A stretch of 64,000 nt of DNA from GCA-002050365 sp038235165 (GCA_038235165.1 JBBSUG010000028.1:1-64000); one strand, 5' to 3'; counted from the stretch's first letter, positions 44,028-53,370 are shown. The notes: generated from the letters alone by a model not told the origin. A program made the numbers and translations.

Positions 44028-45362
44028 TCAATTTAGAATTTTCAACGCCCGGTTGATCGCTTTTCTAAAATCTTCGGCGGAAAGTTCGCGCACTTTGACA
44101 CCGTTGACGAAAATTGTCGGCGTTCCGTTGATGCCGTAAGCCGCGCCGTCCGCCATATCTTTTTTGATTTCGGCGGCATATTTTTCGCTCGTTAAGTCTA
44201 AATCAAATTGCTTCTGATTTAAACCCAGATCGGCGGCGTATTTTTTGAGCGAAGCCGTATCCAGTGCTTTTTGGTTTTGATAGAGAAGTGCAGTGTATTC
44301 AAAAAACTTGCCCTGCGCGTTCGCCGCGTTTGCCGCGAGCGCGGCGCGAAACGCATTTTGGTGAATATTGACAAGCGGAAAATCGCGCACGACGAAACGA
44401 ATCTTATCGCCATATTCAGCCACAACTTTTTTCAGAACGGGATGCACCGCCGAACACGCCGGACACTGGAAATCGGTAAACATCACAACCGTCACCGGCG
44501 CGGTCGTTTTCCCCTGCGCCGGCTGGTTGTCGGTCGAGATATTCTGCACCAACGGTTTCGGTTCCTTCAGAAAGAATTTGGCGTTATATTTTTTGTAAAG
44601 TTTATCGCGGAGCGCATTTTCAATTTGAACGCGCTCGTCGTCGGTAAATTCGCGCAGTTTGTCGGTCACCTCATGGGCGATCAACGCGCCGGGTTCGATG
44701 GTTTGCGATTTGGCTTCCGCCGCCACCAGCGACGAATAAACCGCTTGTTCGAGCAGTTCGCGCACCTGTGCGGAGATGTCGGCTTCGTAATCGGAGAGCC
44801 TCGCCTTATTTTTCGTTTCAAAATTTTCGAACGTCAGCGGTTTGCCATTGACGGTCGCCAAAACGTCGGTCGGTTTCAAGTCGGGTGCGGTCACATCTTT
44901 GCCGATGGAAACTTTGTATTTCAATTTCAGGCTCGAAACATAATTGAGCAACGCCTGTCGTTCGGGTTCCTGTTTGAGAAAGGCGACGATTTGCGGTCGC
45001 ACTTCGGCAACGGTTCGATCGCCGACCTGTGCTTGATTAGCTTCGTAAACTGACTGAATTTGCTTGTCGCTTGGCGCGGGAACTTTGCTGCTGACTTCTG
45101 TTTCGATCAGTTTTTCAATCGTCAATTTTCGCGCGTTCGCTTCGGTTCCAAAAATAATATCAGCGATTTGCTGTTCGAGCAGCGACTTTTTCAGTTCGCT
45201 GACGGCTCTCGGCAAATTGTCGTAAACCGTTCCCGCTTCGTTCGGCAAATCTTTTGACGTGTAACTCTGCCCGTTCGCCGTCGCTAGTATTTCGCTGGGC
45301 TTTTGGGCGAGTAAAGTAAAAGAAAAAGTTAATAAACAAAGGAATGCTGTGATAAATTTCAT
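44028..45362 (-). CDS. Exported DsbA-like oxidoreductase with long N-terminal domain
   Basis: A signal peptide (about 1-19) is followed by about 250 residues with two helical repeats starting A-T-A-N-G and A-T-V-N-G-K-P-L, similar to SurA/parvulin-type chaperone N-terminal segments. A C-terminal thioredoxin/DsbA domain has F-Q-C-P-A-C and a G-I-N-G-T-P-T-I cis-Pro loop. It may combine chaperone and disulfide-oxidase roles in the periplasm. It is 5 nt downstream of the BtuF-like gene on the same strand. Confidence 0.85.
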   Translation of the reverse strand: MKFITAFLCLLTFSFTLLAQKPSEILATANGQSYTSKDLPNEAGTVYDNLPRAVSELKKSLLEQQIADIIFGTEANARKLTIEKLIETEVSSKVPAPSDKQIQSVYEANQAQVGDRTVAEVRPQIVAFLKQEPERQALLNYVSSLKLKYKVSIGKDVTAPDLKPTDVLATVNGKPLTFENFETKNKARLSDYEADISAQVRELLEQAVYSSLVAAEAKSQTIEPGALIAHEVTDKLREFTDDERVQIENALRDKLYKKYNAKFFLKEPKPLVQNISTDNQPAQGKTTAPVTVVMFTDFQCPACSAVHPVLKKVVAEYGDKIRFVVRDFPLVNIHQNAFRAALAANAANAQGKFFEYTALLYQNQKALDTASLKKYAADLGLNQKQFDLDLTSEKYAAEIKKDMADGAAYGINGTPTIFVNGVKVRELSAEDFRKAINRALKILN

Positions 45363-45367
45363 AAATT

Positions 45368-46384
45368 TTACTGAACAATTGCGGCAGTGCGATCGGCAAA
45401 TCTCATCAAGTTTTTGGGGACACGGACGGCTTCTTTTGCCTCCGGTGCGCCGAAAATCGCCGGATGAAATATTTTCGCTAAAATTTCAACGCCGCCGACG
45501 ACGCGCGGCGCGGGGCGCGAAAAATAAGAACTCGCATCCAACGCCCAAATTTCGTCGTTTTGAAATGCCGGAATTTCTTTGAACGCCGCCGGAAATGCGG
45601 TGTTGGGTAATTGCCGCAGAATGTCTTTCGTATAATAACCGCACGGAATCAAAACCAGAATCTCAGGCTTTGATTCAATGATGCGCTCGTAAGTTGTCGT
45701 TACCGATTTTTCCCCTGCTTCGCCAAGCAGACAAACGCCGCCCGCCATTTCAACCTGTTCCGGTGTCCAGTGTCCGGGCGCAAACGGCGGCTCCAGCCAT
45801 TCGAGCAGAAACGCTTTCGGATTTTGGATTTTGGACTTTAGACTTTCTGCTTTGATTCGTGTTTGAATGTTATCAAGCCGATTTTTCAGGCTTTCAACGA
45901 CTTCATCCGCTTTTTCGGGAACACCGCACAGTTCGCCGACGGTTTTGATATTTTCGAAAATATCGCCAATCGTATTCGGTTCGAGCGAGACGACGGTTGC
46001 GTCAGCAGCGTAAATTTTCGCCGCTTTCTGGACGATTTTGTATGACACGGCGCAAACGTCGCAGAGTTCCTGCGTAATGATCAAATCAGGTTTCAAATCC
46101 TGCAAAAGTTTCGTGTCCAAATCGTAAATCGAACCGTGTCCGTCAAGCTGCGAACGGACGGCGTGGTCAATCTCCGCGCTCGACATCGTTTCGTGCGAAA
46201 TACAGCTCGCCGTCAAGTGCGGTTTGTTTTCAATGTCCGCCGGAAAATCGCACTCGTGCGTCACCCCGACGAGATTTTCCTTTAACCCCAGCGCACATAC
46301 AATTTCCGTCGCCGACGGCAGTAGCGAGATAATTCTTAAATCTGATTTTTTCTGCATATTGATTTTTAATTTTTCAATCGTCAA
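45368..46384 (-). CDS. BtuF-like cobalamin-binding protein, no signal peptide
   Basis: The protein has the class III periplasmic-binding fold pattern I-S-L-L-P-S-A-T-E-I-V-C-A-L-G-L and V-T-H-E-C-D-F-P, and C-G-Y near the middle. It resembles the cobalamin-binding BtuF group, but no signal sequence is present from either candidate start (46384, or ATG at 46357), so it may be cytoplasmic. No BtuCD genes are adjacent. Heme or siderophore binding is the alternative. Confidence 0.8.
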   Translation of the reverse strand: MTIEKLKINMQKKSDLRIISLLPSATEIVCALGLKENLVGVTHECDFPADIENKPHLTASCISHETMSSAEIDHAVRSQLDGHGSIYDLDTKLLQDLKPDLIITQELCDVCAVSYKIVQKAAKIYAADATVVSLEPNTIGDIFENIKTVGELCGVPEKADEVVESLKNRLDNIQTRIKAESLKSKIQNPKAFLLEWLEPPFAPGHWTPEQVEMAGGVCLLGEAGEKSVTTTYERIIESKPEILVLIPCGYYTKDILRQLPNTAFPAAFKEIPAFQNDEIWALDASSYFSRPAPRVVGGVEILAKIFHPAIFGAPEAKEAVRVPKNLMRFADRTAAIVQ

Positions 46385-46411
46385 GCGTTTATCTTTTGAC
46401 GATAAATATTT

Positions 46412-47323
46412 TTACTCCGTGTAATAAATCCTCAAATCTTTTTCGCCGGTGATCAGCCATCGTCCGCCGAATTTGCGGAGTTTGAGCTGCGTTTGAACTT
46501 TGCCCGCCGAATAACTTTCTTCGCCCTCGAATCTCCATTCTTTGTCAAAAACAGCGGTTGAAGTTTCGCCCGAAGAATCCGGCGTAACGCGTAAATTGCT
46601 GATGTTTATTTCTATGCTGCCGTATTTATTGAACGCCTTCTGCTTATCTTTTCTGACCACTTCCAAACCGGCGTTTCTGCTGTTGTAAAAATCAACCGTG
46701 TCGGCGTAATTGTTCATATAAGCGTTTAAATTTTTGGATTCTGCCGCTGATTTCCACGCGTTGATTTTTTCGCCTACTTCTCTCGAAACCTGTTCAGGAT
46801 CAATATTCGTCGGCGTGACGGTCGGTGTCGCGGTTGCCGGTGACGGGGTTTTAATCGGCGTCGCGGTTGCGGTCGCCGTCGCAGTTGGTGAAACCTCCGT
46901 GTTCGCCGTATTTTTCGGCGCGGCATTTTGGTTGACCGCCGGTTTATTGTTCGTATTTTGAACAATGTCGGTTCTGCCCTTTTTTAAATAGAACCACGTC
47001 CCGATGGCACCGCTGAACAATATGAGCGTCACCAATGCCGTCAGCGCGACGATTAAAAAAGTGTTCGACTTTTTCGGTTCCGGCAGCAGATCAGCAGTTT
47101 GCGTCTGCTGATTCGGCTCCCAATTATGCGTCGGCGTATTGACGATTGGAACATTCAGCGGCTCGACCCGGCGCGGCGAAACGAGTGTTTCCGAATCGGT
47201 AAACGCGACGGTCGGTATCTCTGTTTCAGGATTCGCCGGACTGACCAGCGGCGTTCCGTCCTGTAAACAAAATTTAAGCATATCGTCGGTGTAAGTCGTC
47301 CGGCAGAATGGGCATTGTTTCAT
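46412..47323 (-). CDS. Zinc-ribbon membrane protein with NTF2-like domain
   Basis: The N terminus has a short ribbon (C-P-F-C at 4-7 and C19; the fourth Cys is missing). A Pro-rich linker, one membrane helix (about 86-108) and a Thr/Ala/Pro-rich tract (about 140-170) follow. The C-terminal domain of about 120 residues has A-Y-M-N-N-Y-A-D-T-V-D-F-Y, like NTF2/SnoaL-type folds. The topology suggests a cytoplasmic ribbon and an external NTF2-like domain. The function is unknown. Confidence 0.75.
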   Translation of the reverse strand: MKQCPFCRTTYTDDMLKFCLQDGTPLVSPANPETEIPTVAFTDSETLVSPRRVEPLNVPIVNTPTHNWEPNQQTQTADLLPEPKKSNTFLIVALTALVTLILFSGAIGTWFYLKKGRTDIVQNTNNKPAVNQNAAPKNTANTEVSPTATATATATPIKTPSPATATPTVTPTNIDPEQVSREVGEKINAWKSAAESKNLNAYMNNYADTVDFYNSRNAGLEVVRKDKQKAFNKYGSIEINISNLRVTPDSSGETSTAVFDKEWRFEGEESYSAGKVQTQLKLRKFGGRWLITGEKDLRIYYTE

Positions 47324-47417
47324 AAAAATTTTCGCAAAAATTTAGATATTTTTCTTTACGATGATAAACCGAAGCGACACCATTAGTAAATATACTGTAA
47401 ATTTAATTCGCTCTTAT

Positions 47418-47640
47418 GGAGCGCGGAAGTCTCGTCCGCCCAACTAGCGAAGCAAAGTTGGTTGCGTTCACTGACAAATTTTACACAAAGAAATGCAAAT
47501 AACAGCATCGTGGGCGCGGAAGTTTCGTCTTCTCAACGAATGACAGCAAAGTTGTGAGTGTTTTTACGCAAATTTCAAGTTAATGAACGCTTCCAACGAT
47601 TCGCTGCGCTGTCGTTGGGCGGACGAGACTTCCGCGCTCC
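47418..47640. repeat. MITE-like element with 25-bp perfect terminal inverted repeats
   Basis: The ends 47418-47442 and 47616-47640 are perfect inverted copies (each has GCGCGGAAGTCTCGTCCGCC or its complement). A third, degenerate internal copy lies near 47510-47540. No coding frame fills it. It may be a non-autonomous element or a long regulatory foldback; the whole region 47324-47774 is otherwise empty of genes. Confidence 0.75.
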
Positions 47641-47774
47641 CGGCTGAATTTATTTCGCCCTCATTGCAACCAAATCCGAAGTTCGCCGCATCTTTTCCTG
47701 CAAGTGAAAAAAGTTCGTTTCGTTCAGAACTTGTCAGCATTTCAATTTGGGAATTTGGAATTTAAAGAGTTTGT

Positions 47775-49082
47775 ATGGCAAAGAAAAATATAACCGAATC
47801 TCTTCAGGTGAAATCGCCGTGTTCGCAAAATTGGAATGCGATGAAAGGCGGCGATAAAATTCGTTTTTGTGAGCATTGTAATCTGAGCGTCAACAATATT
47901 TCGGCGATGACGCGCAAACAGGCACTGCGTTTGGCGCGGCAGTCAAACGGCGAAATCTGTGTTCGCCACATCAAGAATCCGCGCACTGATGCTCCCGTAT
48001 TTGCTGATAAACTTTATCAAATCGTGCGGCAAACGGGAATTGCGGCGGGCGTTTTGAGCGCATCGCTGGCAGTTTCGACATCTGCCTACGCGCAATCTCA
48101 AGAAAATGACTCCGGCGAACCAAAAGTGCCGGTTCTGCGAATTAGTGAATTAAGTTATTCCGACCCGGTTGAAAAAAATGATGATGCGCCCCGAGCGAAT
48201 TCCGCCGCGATTTCAGGAACGGTGAAAGACCCGAACGGTGCGGTTGTTCCGGGCAACAGCGTTTCTTTATTCAATGAAGAAACCAATGAAATTCGAACCA
48301 CTTCGGCTAACGATGTAGGAGATTATGAATTTAAGGATGTAGCGGCAGGAAAGTACAAAATCAAATTCGAAACTTCTTATTTCAAAATTCACGAAGTCAG
48401 CGGTGTGACGGTGAGCGGAGCAAATGCGGTTAATATAAACGCAAATCTTGAGTTTGGCGGCGAAAGCGTTACAGTCGGTGGTATGGGTTTTGTTGACTTT
48501 GAACGCCCGCTCCACCGCGCCGTCTCCGAAGACGATATTGACGAAGTAAAATTACTGCTTGCAAAAGGCGCGAACGTCAACGCTAAAGACAAGCATTATG
48601 ACGGCATTACCGCTCTGTTCGTGGCAGTCGAGGACGGCGATTTGGAAATGGTCGCAACATTGCTCAATTTCGGCGCGAAAGTCAACGCACAGGACGACGA
48701 GAAACGCACGGCTTTGATGAATTTAGACGAGGACGCGAAACCGGAACTCGTTCAACTGCTGCTGAATTTCGGCGCGAAAGTCAACGCCGTCGATAAGGAA
48801 GGGAATTCGGTTTTAATCGCCGTCTCAGATCAGACTGATGCGAAAATACTACAGATTTTACTGAATCACGGCGCAAAGGTGAACGCTCGGAATAAAGACG
48901 GACAAACCGCTTTGATGAACGCCGCCGAAGCCGATAATTTGGAAAATGTGCGGGTTTTGCTGGCAGCGGGCGCGGATGTTGATTTGAAAAACGGCGACGA
49001 CGACACGGCATTGAGCCTGACATCGAACGATGAAGTTAAAAAAATGCTTGCAAGTTACGGCGCGGCTGAAACTGAAAATTAA
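47775..49082 (+). CDS. Ankyrin-repeat protein with Cys-ribbon and carboxypeptidase-regulatory-like domains
   Basis: Three parts are visible. A conserved N-terminal Cys region (C-S-Q-N-W, F-C-E-H-C, I-C-V-R-H at about 15-70) precedes a membrane helix (about 95-112). A beta-sandwich like the carboxypeptidase regulatory domain follows (I-S-G-T-V-K-D-P-N-G-A-V-V-P-G, about 140-220). From about 240 there are five or six ankyrin repeats (A-L-M-N-A-A-E-A-D-N, A-G-A-D-V-D). It probably mediates protein contacts at the envelope. It overlaps crtI by 4 nt. Confidence 0.85.
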   Translation: MAKKNITESLQVKSPCSQNWNAMKGGDKIRFCEHCNLSVNNISAMTRKQALRLARQSNGEICVRHIKNPRTDAPVFADKLYQIVRQTGIAAGVLSASLAVSTSAYAQSQENDSGEPKVPVLRISELSYSDPVEKNDDAPRANSAAISGTVKDPNGAVVPGNSVSLFNEETNEIRTTSANDVGDYEFKDVAAGKYKIKFETSYFKIHEVSGVTVSGANAVNINANLEFGGESVTVGGMGFVDFERPLHRAVSEDDIDEVKLLLAKGANVNAKDKHYDGITALFVAVEDGDLEMVATLLNFGAKVNAQDDEKRTALMNLDEDAKPELVQLLLNFGAKVNAVDKEGNSVLIAVSDQTDAKILQILLNHGAKVNARNKDGQTALMNAAEADNLENVRVLLAAGADVDLKNGDDDTALSLTSNDEVKKMLASYGAAETEN

Positions 49083-50617
49083 CTTTTTGTTCTAACTTTT
49101 TCGTGAAATTTCGTTTTTTTTGCGGCTAAATCTCTTTTAGCATTTTCCTCGACGATTAAATCGCCCGCCATTTTGCCTGATAGCAAAACTAGCGGAATGC
49201 CGCCGCCCGGATGCGTCGCGCCGCCAACGAAATAAAGATTTTCAATGCCTTTCGCCTTGTTCGGCGGGCGCAGAAAAGCCGAGAAAATGCCGTTTGATGA
49301 AACTCCGTAAATCGAACCTTTGTTGGCGCGATATTTTTGCTCGAAATCTTCCGGCGTAATAATACGCTCGAAATCAATCGAACTTTCTAAACCGTCCAAA
49401 CCGAATTCTTCCAATTTTTTGACGACCAAATCGCGGTAGTCTTTTTTCTCACTCTCCCAATCGGTCGCCCCGCTCGTGTAGGGCGCGTTGATTAAAACGA
49501 ACAGATTTTCGTGTCCGGGCGGCGACTGCGTTGCGTCGGTGCGGGAAGTCGCGCAAACGTAAATTGTCGGGTTCGGCGCGGGGCGTTTCTGCTTAAAAAT
49601 CGCCTCGAATTCGGCTCGGTAATCGTCGGAGAAAAAAATGTTGTGGTGCGCGAGTTGCGGAAACTGTTTTTTTGTTCCGAGCAGCAGTACAAAACCGCTG
49701 CACGACGGTTCGGTTTTGGCGATTTTCGCGTCGGAAAAACTTTTCCGCGCCTTTTTATCAATTAAAGTGCGGTAAGTTTCCACCGCGTCGGAATTGGCGA
49801 CGACGAAATCAGCCGCGAAAACTTCGCCGCCGACCCGCACCCCGATCGCTCTGCCGTTTTCGATTTCGATGTTTGCAACATCAGATTCGGTATAAATCAC
49901 CACGCCGAGTTCCTTTGCCAGCTTCTCCAAAGCCTTCGGAATTTCATACATTCCGCTTTTGACATACCACGCGCCCAAACCGAATTCGACATACGGGACG
50001 AGCGCGAACGTCGCCGGTGTTTGATACGGCGACGAACCGTTGTAGGTAGCGAAACGATTGAAAAGCTGCTGCATTTTCGGAGATTGAAAATAGCTTTTGT
50101 TATGTTTGTCCAAAGTTTTTAAACTGGAAATGGCGAGCAAATCCCTGAGATATTTCGGGCGCAGAAGTTTCGGCAGATCATTCAAACTATGGGCGAGAAA
50201 CGTTTTTTCGGCGATCTCGTATTTTCTTTTCGCGTCGTTTAAAAATGCGCGAAAATGTTCCGCGTCCAGCGGTGAGATTTTTTTTATTTCGTCTTCGGTT
50301 TTTCCCAAGTCGGCGGAAGCGTCAAATTGGGTGCCGTCCGACCAAAAATAGCGGCAAATCGGTTCGAGCGGGACAATCGTCAAATAATCTTCAATATTGC
50401 GTCCGGCAAAATCAAAAAGGTCTTTCAAAACGTGCCGCATTGTCAGCAAACTCGCGCCCGTGTCGAATTTGTAACCGTCTGCTTCGACAAAATTGACCTT
50501 GCCGCCGACCGTTTCGTTGCGCTCTAAAATCGTCACGGAAAATCCCGATTTAGCAAGTCTGATCGCGGCGGAAAGTCCGCCGATGCCCGCGCCGATGATA
50601 ATAATTTCCTTTTTCAC
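49079..50617 (-). CDS. crtI: CrtI-type phytoene desaturase/carotenoid oxidoreductase
   Basis: The N-terminal FAD motif is I-I-G-A-G-I-G-G-L-S-A-A-I-R-L-A. The C-terminal CrtI signature is Y-F-V-G-G-A-T-H-P-G-G-G-I-P-L-V-L-L-S-G. At 512 residues it has the family's usual size. It introduces double bonds in phytoene or related carotenoids; which step (CrtI, CrtN or diapo-type) cannot be decided. It lies 32 nt downstream of a fatty-acid desaturase gene and far from the CruA-like gene. Confidence 0.92.
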   Translation of the reverse strand: MKKEIIIIGAGIGGLSAAIRLAKSGFSVTILERNETVGGKVNFVEADGYKFDTGASLLTMRHVLKDLFDFAGRNIEDYLTIVPLEPICRYFWSDGTQFDASADLGKTEDEIKKISPLDAEHFRAFLNDAKRKYEIAEKTFLAHSLNDLPKLLRPKYLRDLLAISSLKTLDKHNKSYFQSPKMQQLFNRFATYNGSSPYQTPATFALVPYVEFGLGAWYVKSGMYEIPKALEKLAKELGVVIYTESDVANIEIENGRAIGVRVGGEVFAADFVVANSDAVETYRTLIDKKARKSFSDAKIAKTEPSCSGFVLLLGTKKQFPQLAHHNIFFSDDYRAEFEAIFKQKRPAPNPTIYVCATSRTDATQSPPGHENLFVLINAPYTSGATDWESEKKDYRDLVVKKLEEFGLDGLESSIDFERIITPEDFEQKYRANKGSIYGVSSNGIFSAFLRPPNKAKGIENLYFVGGATHPGGGIPLVLLSGKMAGDLIVEENAKRDLAAKKTKFHEKVRTKS

Positions 50618-50649
50618 GAAAGAGAACGAAGATTACGGAACGACGGTTT

Positions 50650-51507
50650 TTACGCCGCCTGTTCTATTTCCGGCGAAAGTTTCGCTGCATCAGGAACACG
50701 AATTTGTTTCGCCCAACCAAGTTTCTCGAAAATTCGTATCGTCAGCCAGTTCATATCGAATTCGTACCAAGCCATTCCGTGCCGCGCCGAAGTCGGGTGC
50801 GCGTGATGGTTGTTGTGCCAGCCTTCGCCGAACGTCAAAATAGCGACGAACCAATTGTTCGTCGAATCGTCGTGCGTTTCGAACCGCCGCTTGCCGAACA
50901 AATGCGACAGGGAATTAACGAACCACGTTGTGTGCCAGCCGAAAATCACGCGAACAACTACGCCCCACAACACCATTCCCCAACCGCCGACGGCGTAAAA
51001 CAGAATTGCCGACGCGATAATTGGAACGTAGAAATATTTCGCAATCAAGACCTGTCCTTTGTCTTTTAGTAAATCGGGAACGTATTTTTTGAAATTCGCT
51101 TCGGTGTGATCCTGCGCCGTGCCGAAAAAAATCCACCCGATGTGCGCCCACCAAAAACCCGGTCGCGTCGAATGCGGGTCCAGCGGCTGTTCGGTGAATT
51201 GATGGTGGATGCGGTGCGTCGCCACCCATTTGTAAGCCTCGTTTTGCAATGCCATTGACGCTAACATCGTCAAAAAATACTCCAGCCATTTCGGGGCTTT
51301 GAAACTGCGGTGCGTCAATAACCGATGATATCCGAGACCGACACCGAGACTCCCAACCACCCAATTACCGACGAGCATCACCGCCAGATTTGTCCAGCTA
51401 AACATCCATAAAGCCGGAATTAAAAGTATGTGAAACGATGTAATAATAAACAAATCGCGCCAGTTAATGCGCTCGTTTGCCTGTTCGATTGCTGCGATAT
51501 TTTGCAT
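50650..51507 (-). CDS. Acyl-CoA/fatty-acid delta-9 desaturase
   Basis: The three histidine boxes of membrane di-iron desaturases are present: H-R-L-L-T-H (about residue 62), H-R-I-H-H and H-N-N-H-H. Several hydrophobic helices surround them. It should desaturate saturated acyl chains using O2. It is probably the first gene of an operon with crtI. Upstream lies the attL site of the integrative element. Confidence 0.93.
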   Translation of the reverse strand: MQNIAAIEQANERINWRDLFIITSFHILLIPALWMFSWTNLAVMLVGNWVVGSLGVGLGYHRLLTHRSFKAPKWLEYFLTMLASMALQNEAYKWVATHRIHHQFTEQPLDPHSTRPGFWWAHIGWIFFGTAQDHTEANFKKYVPDLLKDKGQVLIAKYFYVPIIASAILFYAVGGWGMVLWGVVVRVIFGWHTTWFVNSLSHLFGKRRFETHDDSTNNWFVAILTFGEGWHNNHHAHPTSARHGMAWYEFDMNWLTIRIFEKLGWAKQIRVPDAAKLSPEIEQAA

Positions 51508-51578
51508 TTACTTGTTTTACGGAATAATTAAATTTATGAACCGCTTCAAGACTAACAGGTCTGTTGGCATTCAATTGT

Positions 51579-51591
51579 AAGAGTTGTGTAA
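51579..51591 (+). other. attL candidate
   Basis: The 13 bp AAGAGTTGTGTAA recur exactly at 59341-59353. This copy lies 71 bp upstream of the desaturase start, so the insertion is in an intergenic site, not in a tRNA gene. Confidence 0.65.
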
Positions 51592-51607
51592 TTTGATAGT
51601 TTTACTT

Positions 51608-51697
51608 GCAATGCGTAGAGATGCAGCAAGCGAAAATTACTTGCTAAAAATGCCGTTGCTAAGTGCGTTTGCCTTTCCCTGCATCTCTACGCATTGC
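51608..51697. repeat. 19-bp inverted repeat just inside attL
   Basis: GCAATGCGTAGAGATGCAG (51608-51626) and its exact complement (51679-51697) flank a 52-nt loop. It may be an element end, an integrase arm site, or an unrelated foldback. No gene lies in 51508-51846. Confidence 0.7.
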
Positions 51698-51846
51698 ATT
51701 GCATTGTCACAAAAAAGACACAGGCGAAAAGTTATTTCAAAAAAAATGTCATTAACGAACAGATGGGAAGTAAATAATTTCGCCTTTGTTCGTAGCTTTT
51801 CGTTTTTAGTAATTCATTTGAAAAACACTTTGGGAGAAAACAAATT

Positions 51847-52089
51847 ATGTTTGAAACAGAAAATTTAACTGATGAAATAATTGAACAAAGAAGGGAAAAA
51901 AGCAGAAATCGAAAGAGAACGATCAAACGATGCCGTTGTAAATTATGCGGCGAACCCAAACACTACATCTGTCTAAATCATCCTCCACCTCGACCGCTTA
52001 AAGGATTGAGAAGGATTTTGAAACGCATCAAATATCATTCGAGAAAAGTATATTTCAATCTGCTTAAAAATCTAAAGTTCGTTGAATAA
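51847..52089 (+). CDS. Small cysteine-containing hypothetical protein of the element, 80 aa
   Basis: A basic protein with a compact C-R-C-K-L-C-G ... Y-I-C-L-N-H segment (about residues 28-45), which could bind a metal. Long Arg/Lys stretches on both sides suggest nucleic-acid contact. No family recognised. GGGAGA precedes the ATG. The 3' end overlaps the region preceding the next gene. Confidence 0.6.
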   Translation: MFETENLTDEIIEQRREKSRNRKRTIKRCRCKLCGEPKHYICLNHPPPRPLKGLRRILKRIKYHSRKVYFNLLKNLKFVE

Positions 52090-52117
52090 AAGTTTGTTTC
52101 AATGTTCAATAGTGGAT

Positions 52118-52432
52118 ATGAAAAAACAAAGGACACTAGCCGAACTTAACGAATTAATTCCGAAATACCACAATTTCTTGAAGCGTTTGAGAAAAGAACG
52201 CCGGGAAGAGATCAAAGCCCAGCGGCGAGCGATGCCGAAGAAACGACCGGGACGCAAACCGATTGACCCGGATATTATTGAGTTAGCGAAGAAATTGGGG
52301 CAAAGGAAATCGCTCACAGATGTAGCTTTGCAACTGGACGTTTCCTTGAAGACGTTGTACACGCACGGCGTATCTCGCAAAGCATTGAACGCCGAAAAAG
52401 CCGCAATGGAGAACGGAAATTGTCTTAAATAG
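52118..52432 (+). CDS. HTH protein with resolvase-like C-terminal domain
   Basis: A helical, basic N-terminal part (about 1-45) is followed by K-K-R-P-G-R-K-P-I-D-P-D-I-I-E-L-A-K and S-L-T-D-V-A-L-Q-L-D-V-S-L-K-T-L-Y-T-H-G, a helix-turn-helix like the DNA-binding end of serine resolvases. No catalytic resolvase domain is present. It may be the element's regulator. The ATG at 52118 is preferred to the in-frame TTG at 52082. Confidence 0.6.
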   Translation: MKKQRTLAELNELIPKYHNFLKRLRKERREEIKAQRRAMPKKRPGRKPIDPDIIELAKKLGQRKSLTDVALQLDVSLKTLYTHGVSRKALNAEKAAMENGNCLK

Positions 52433-52572
52433 CAGTTGAGCGGCGCAGAAACTGCACTGAATTTTGCACCGAGAACGTACTGAACTTATTTTTGAAACCA
52501 CCGAAAAAGCACTAAAAACGCACAGAGCAATTCTGAGAAGTCGGAAAAAAAGAAAGGAAGTGAAGAATTTAT

Positions 52573-53370
52573 ATGGAAAATTCAAAGAAAAAAGCCAAAT
52601 ATGCTGCAAAGTCAGAATTAAAAGAACCTTTAAGCTACCTAAAATTTCAGACATATAGTATGGAGGAAGATCTTCAACTTCTGGATAAGATAGGTCAAGA
52701 TTATAAAAACTACTTAAAAACTTTGCCGAGTTTCTCTCGTCTAGGACGGATTATGCGAACGACTTTGACAAAGTATCTCGAAAAAAGCCGTTTCACTTCT
52801 TCTAATCTATCTCTTGAATTGGGAATATTTGTAGATGAAAATGTGAAACAAACAAAAAAATCTTTTCGATCTGCGTTCAGAAATAGTCCGCAAAAACATA
52901 TTCTACTTTCCGGCAGTGAAGTTATAACCACAAGAGTATATAAAAATACTTTGATTCAATCATTCTTTGAATTTTCGCTCAAATATTCATATATTCTACG
53001 CAAACCATTTTCAGTCAAACAGTTACGAACTATTTTTATAAACTTCAATAAAGTTGCAATTGGATTACCAATTCAAATTAAAGACAAAAAAATAATCGAA
53101 GAAATTCAATATTATCAACGATTTGTAGATCATATTGATACTGGAGTAGGTTTTATAGATTTGTCTAATTTACCAACCGGAAAAGATGGAAGACCTAAAG
53201 GAAACAAAACTGAACACACTAAAACAATAGAAAGACTGTATAGACAACGCAATGACTCCAGAAAGATAGTTGAAATTCTGTATCCGAATCGTTCGCCAGA
53301 AGATAAAATACAACTTAAAGAATCCGTAGATAAAGCTATACAACGACTGAATAACGCGGACAAAAATTGA
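52573..53370 (+). CDS. AT-rich hypothetical protein of the element, 265 aa
   Basis: I do not recognise this protein. It is helical, rich in Lys and Ile, and ends in a segment (H-T-K-T-I-E-R-L-Y-R-Q-R-N-D-S-R-K-I) that could be a DNA-binding helix pair. Its base composition is visibly more AT-rich than the surrounding genes, which marks a separate origin. AGGAAGTGA is a workable ribosome site. It is the largest cargo gene and the main candidate for a new function. Confidence 0.65.
   Translation: MENSKKKAKYAAKSELKEPLSYLKFQTYSMEEDLQLLDKIGQDYKNYLKTLPSFSRLGRIMRTTLTKYLEKSRFTSSNLSLELGIFVDENVKQTKKSFRSAFRNSPQKHILLSGSEVITTRVYKNTLIQSFFEFSLKYSYILRKPFSVKQLRTIFINFNKVAIGLPIQIKDKKIIEEIQYYQRFVDHIDTGVGFIDLSNLPTGKDGRPKGNKTEHTKTIERLYRQRNDSRKIVEILYPNRSPEDKIQLKESVDKAIQRLNNADKN

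Noticed and set aside
45368..46384. Expected cobalamin riboswitch near the BtuF-like gene
   Set aside because: The upstream gap is only 27 nt and holds no conserved B12-box-like sequence.
51579..51591. Insertion of the element into a tRNA gene
   Set aside because: No tRNA-like cloverleaf is visible around either att copy; the target appears intergenic.
52464..52658. 64-codon frame at the start of the 265-residue gene
   Set aside because: It starts with TTG, overlaps a better gene in another frame by 86 nt, and has no ribosome site.
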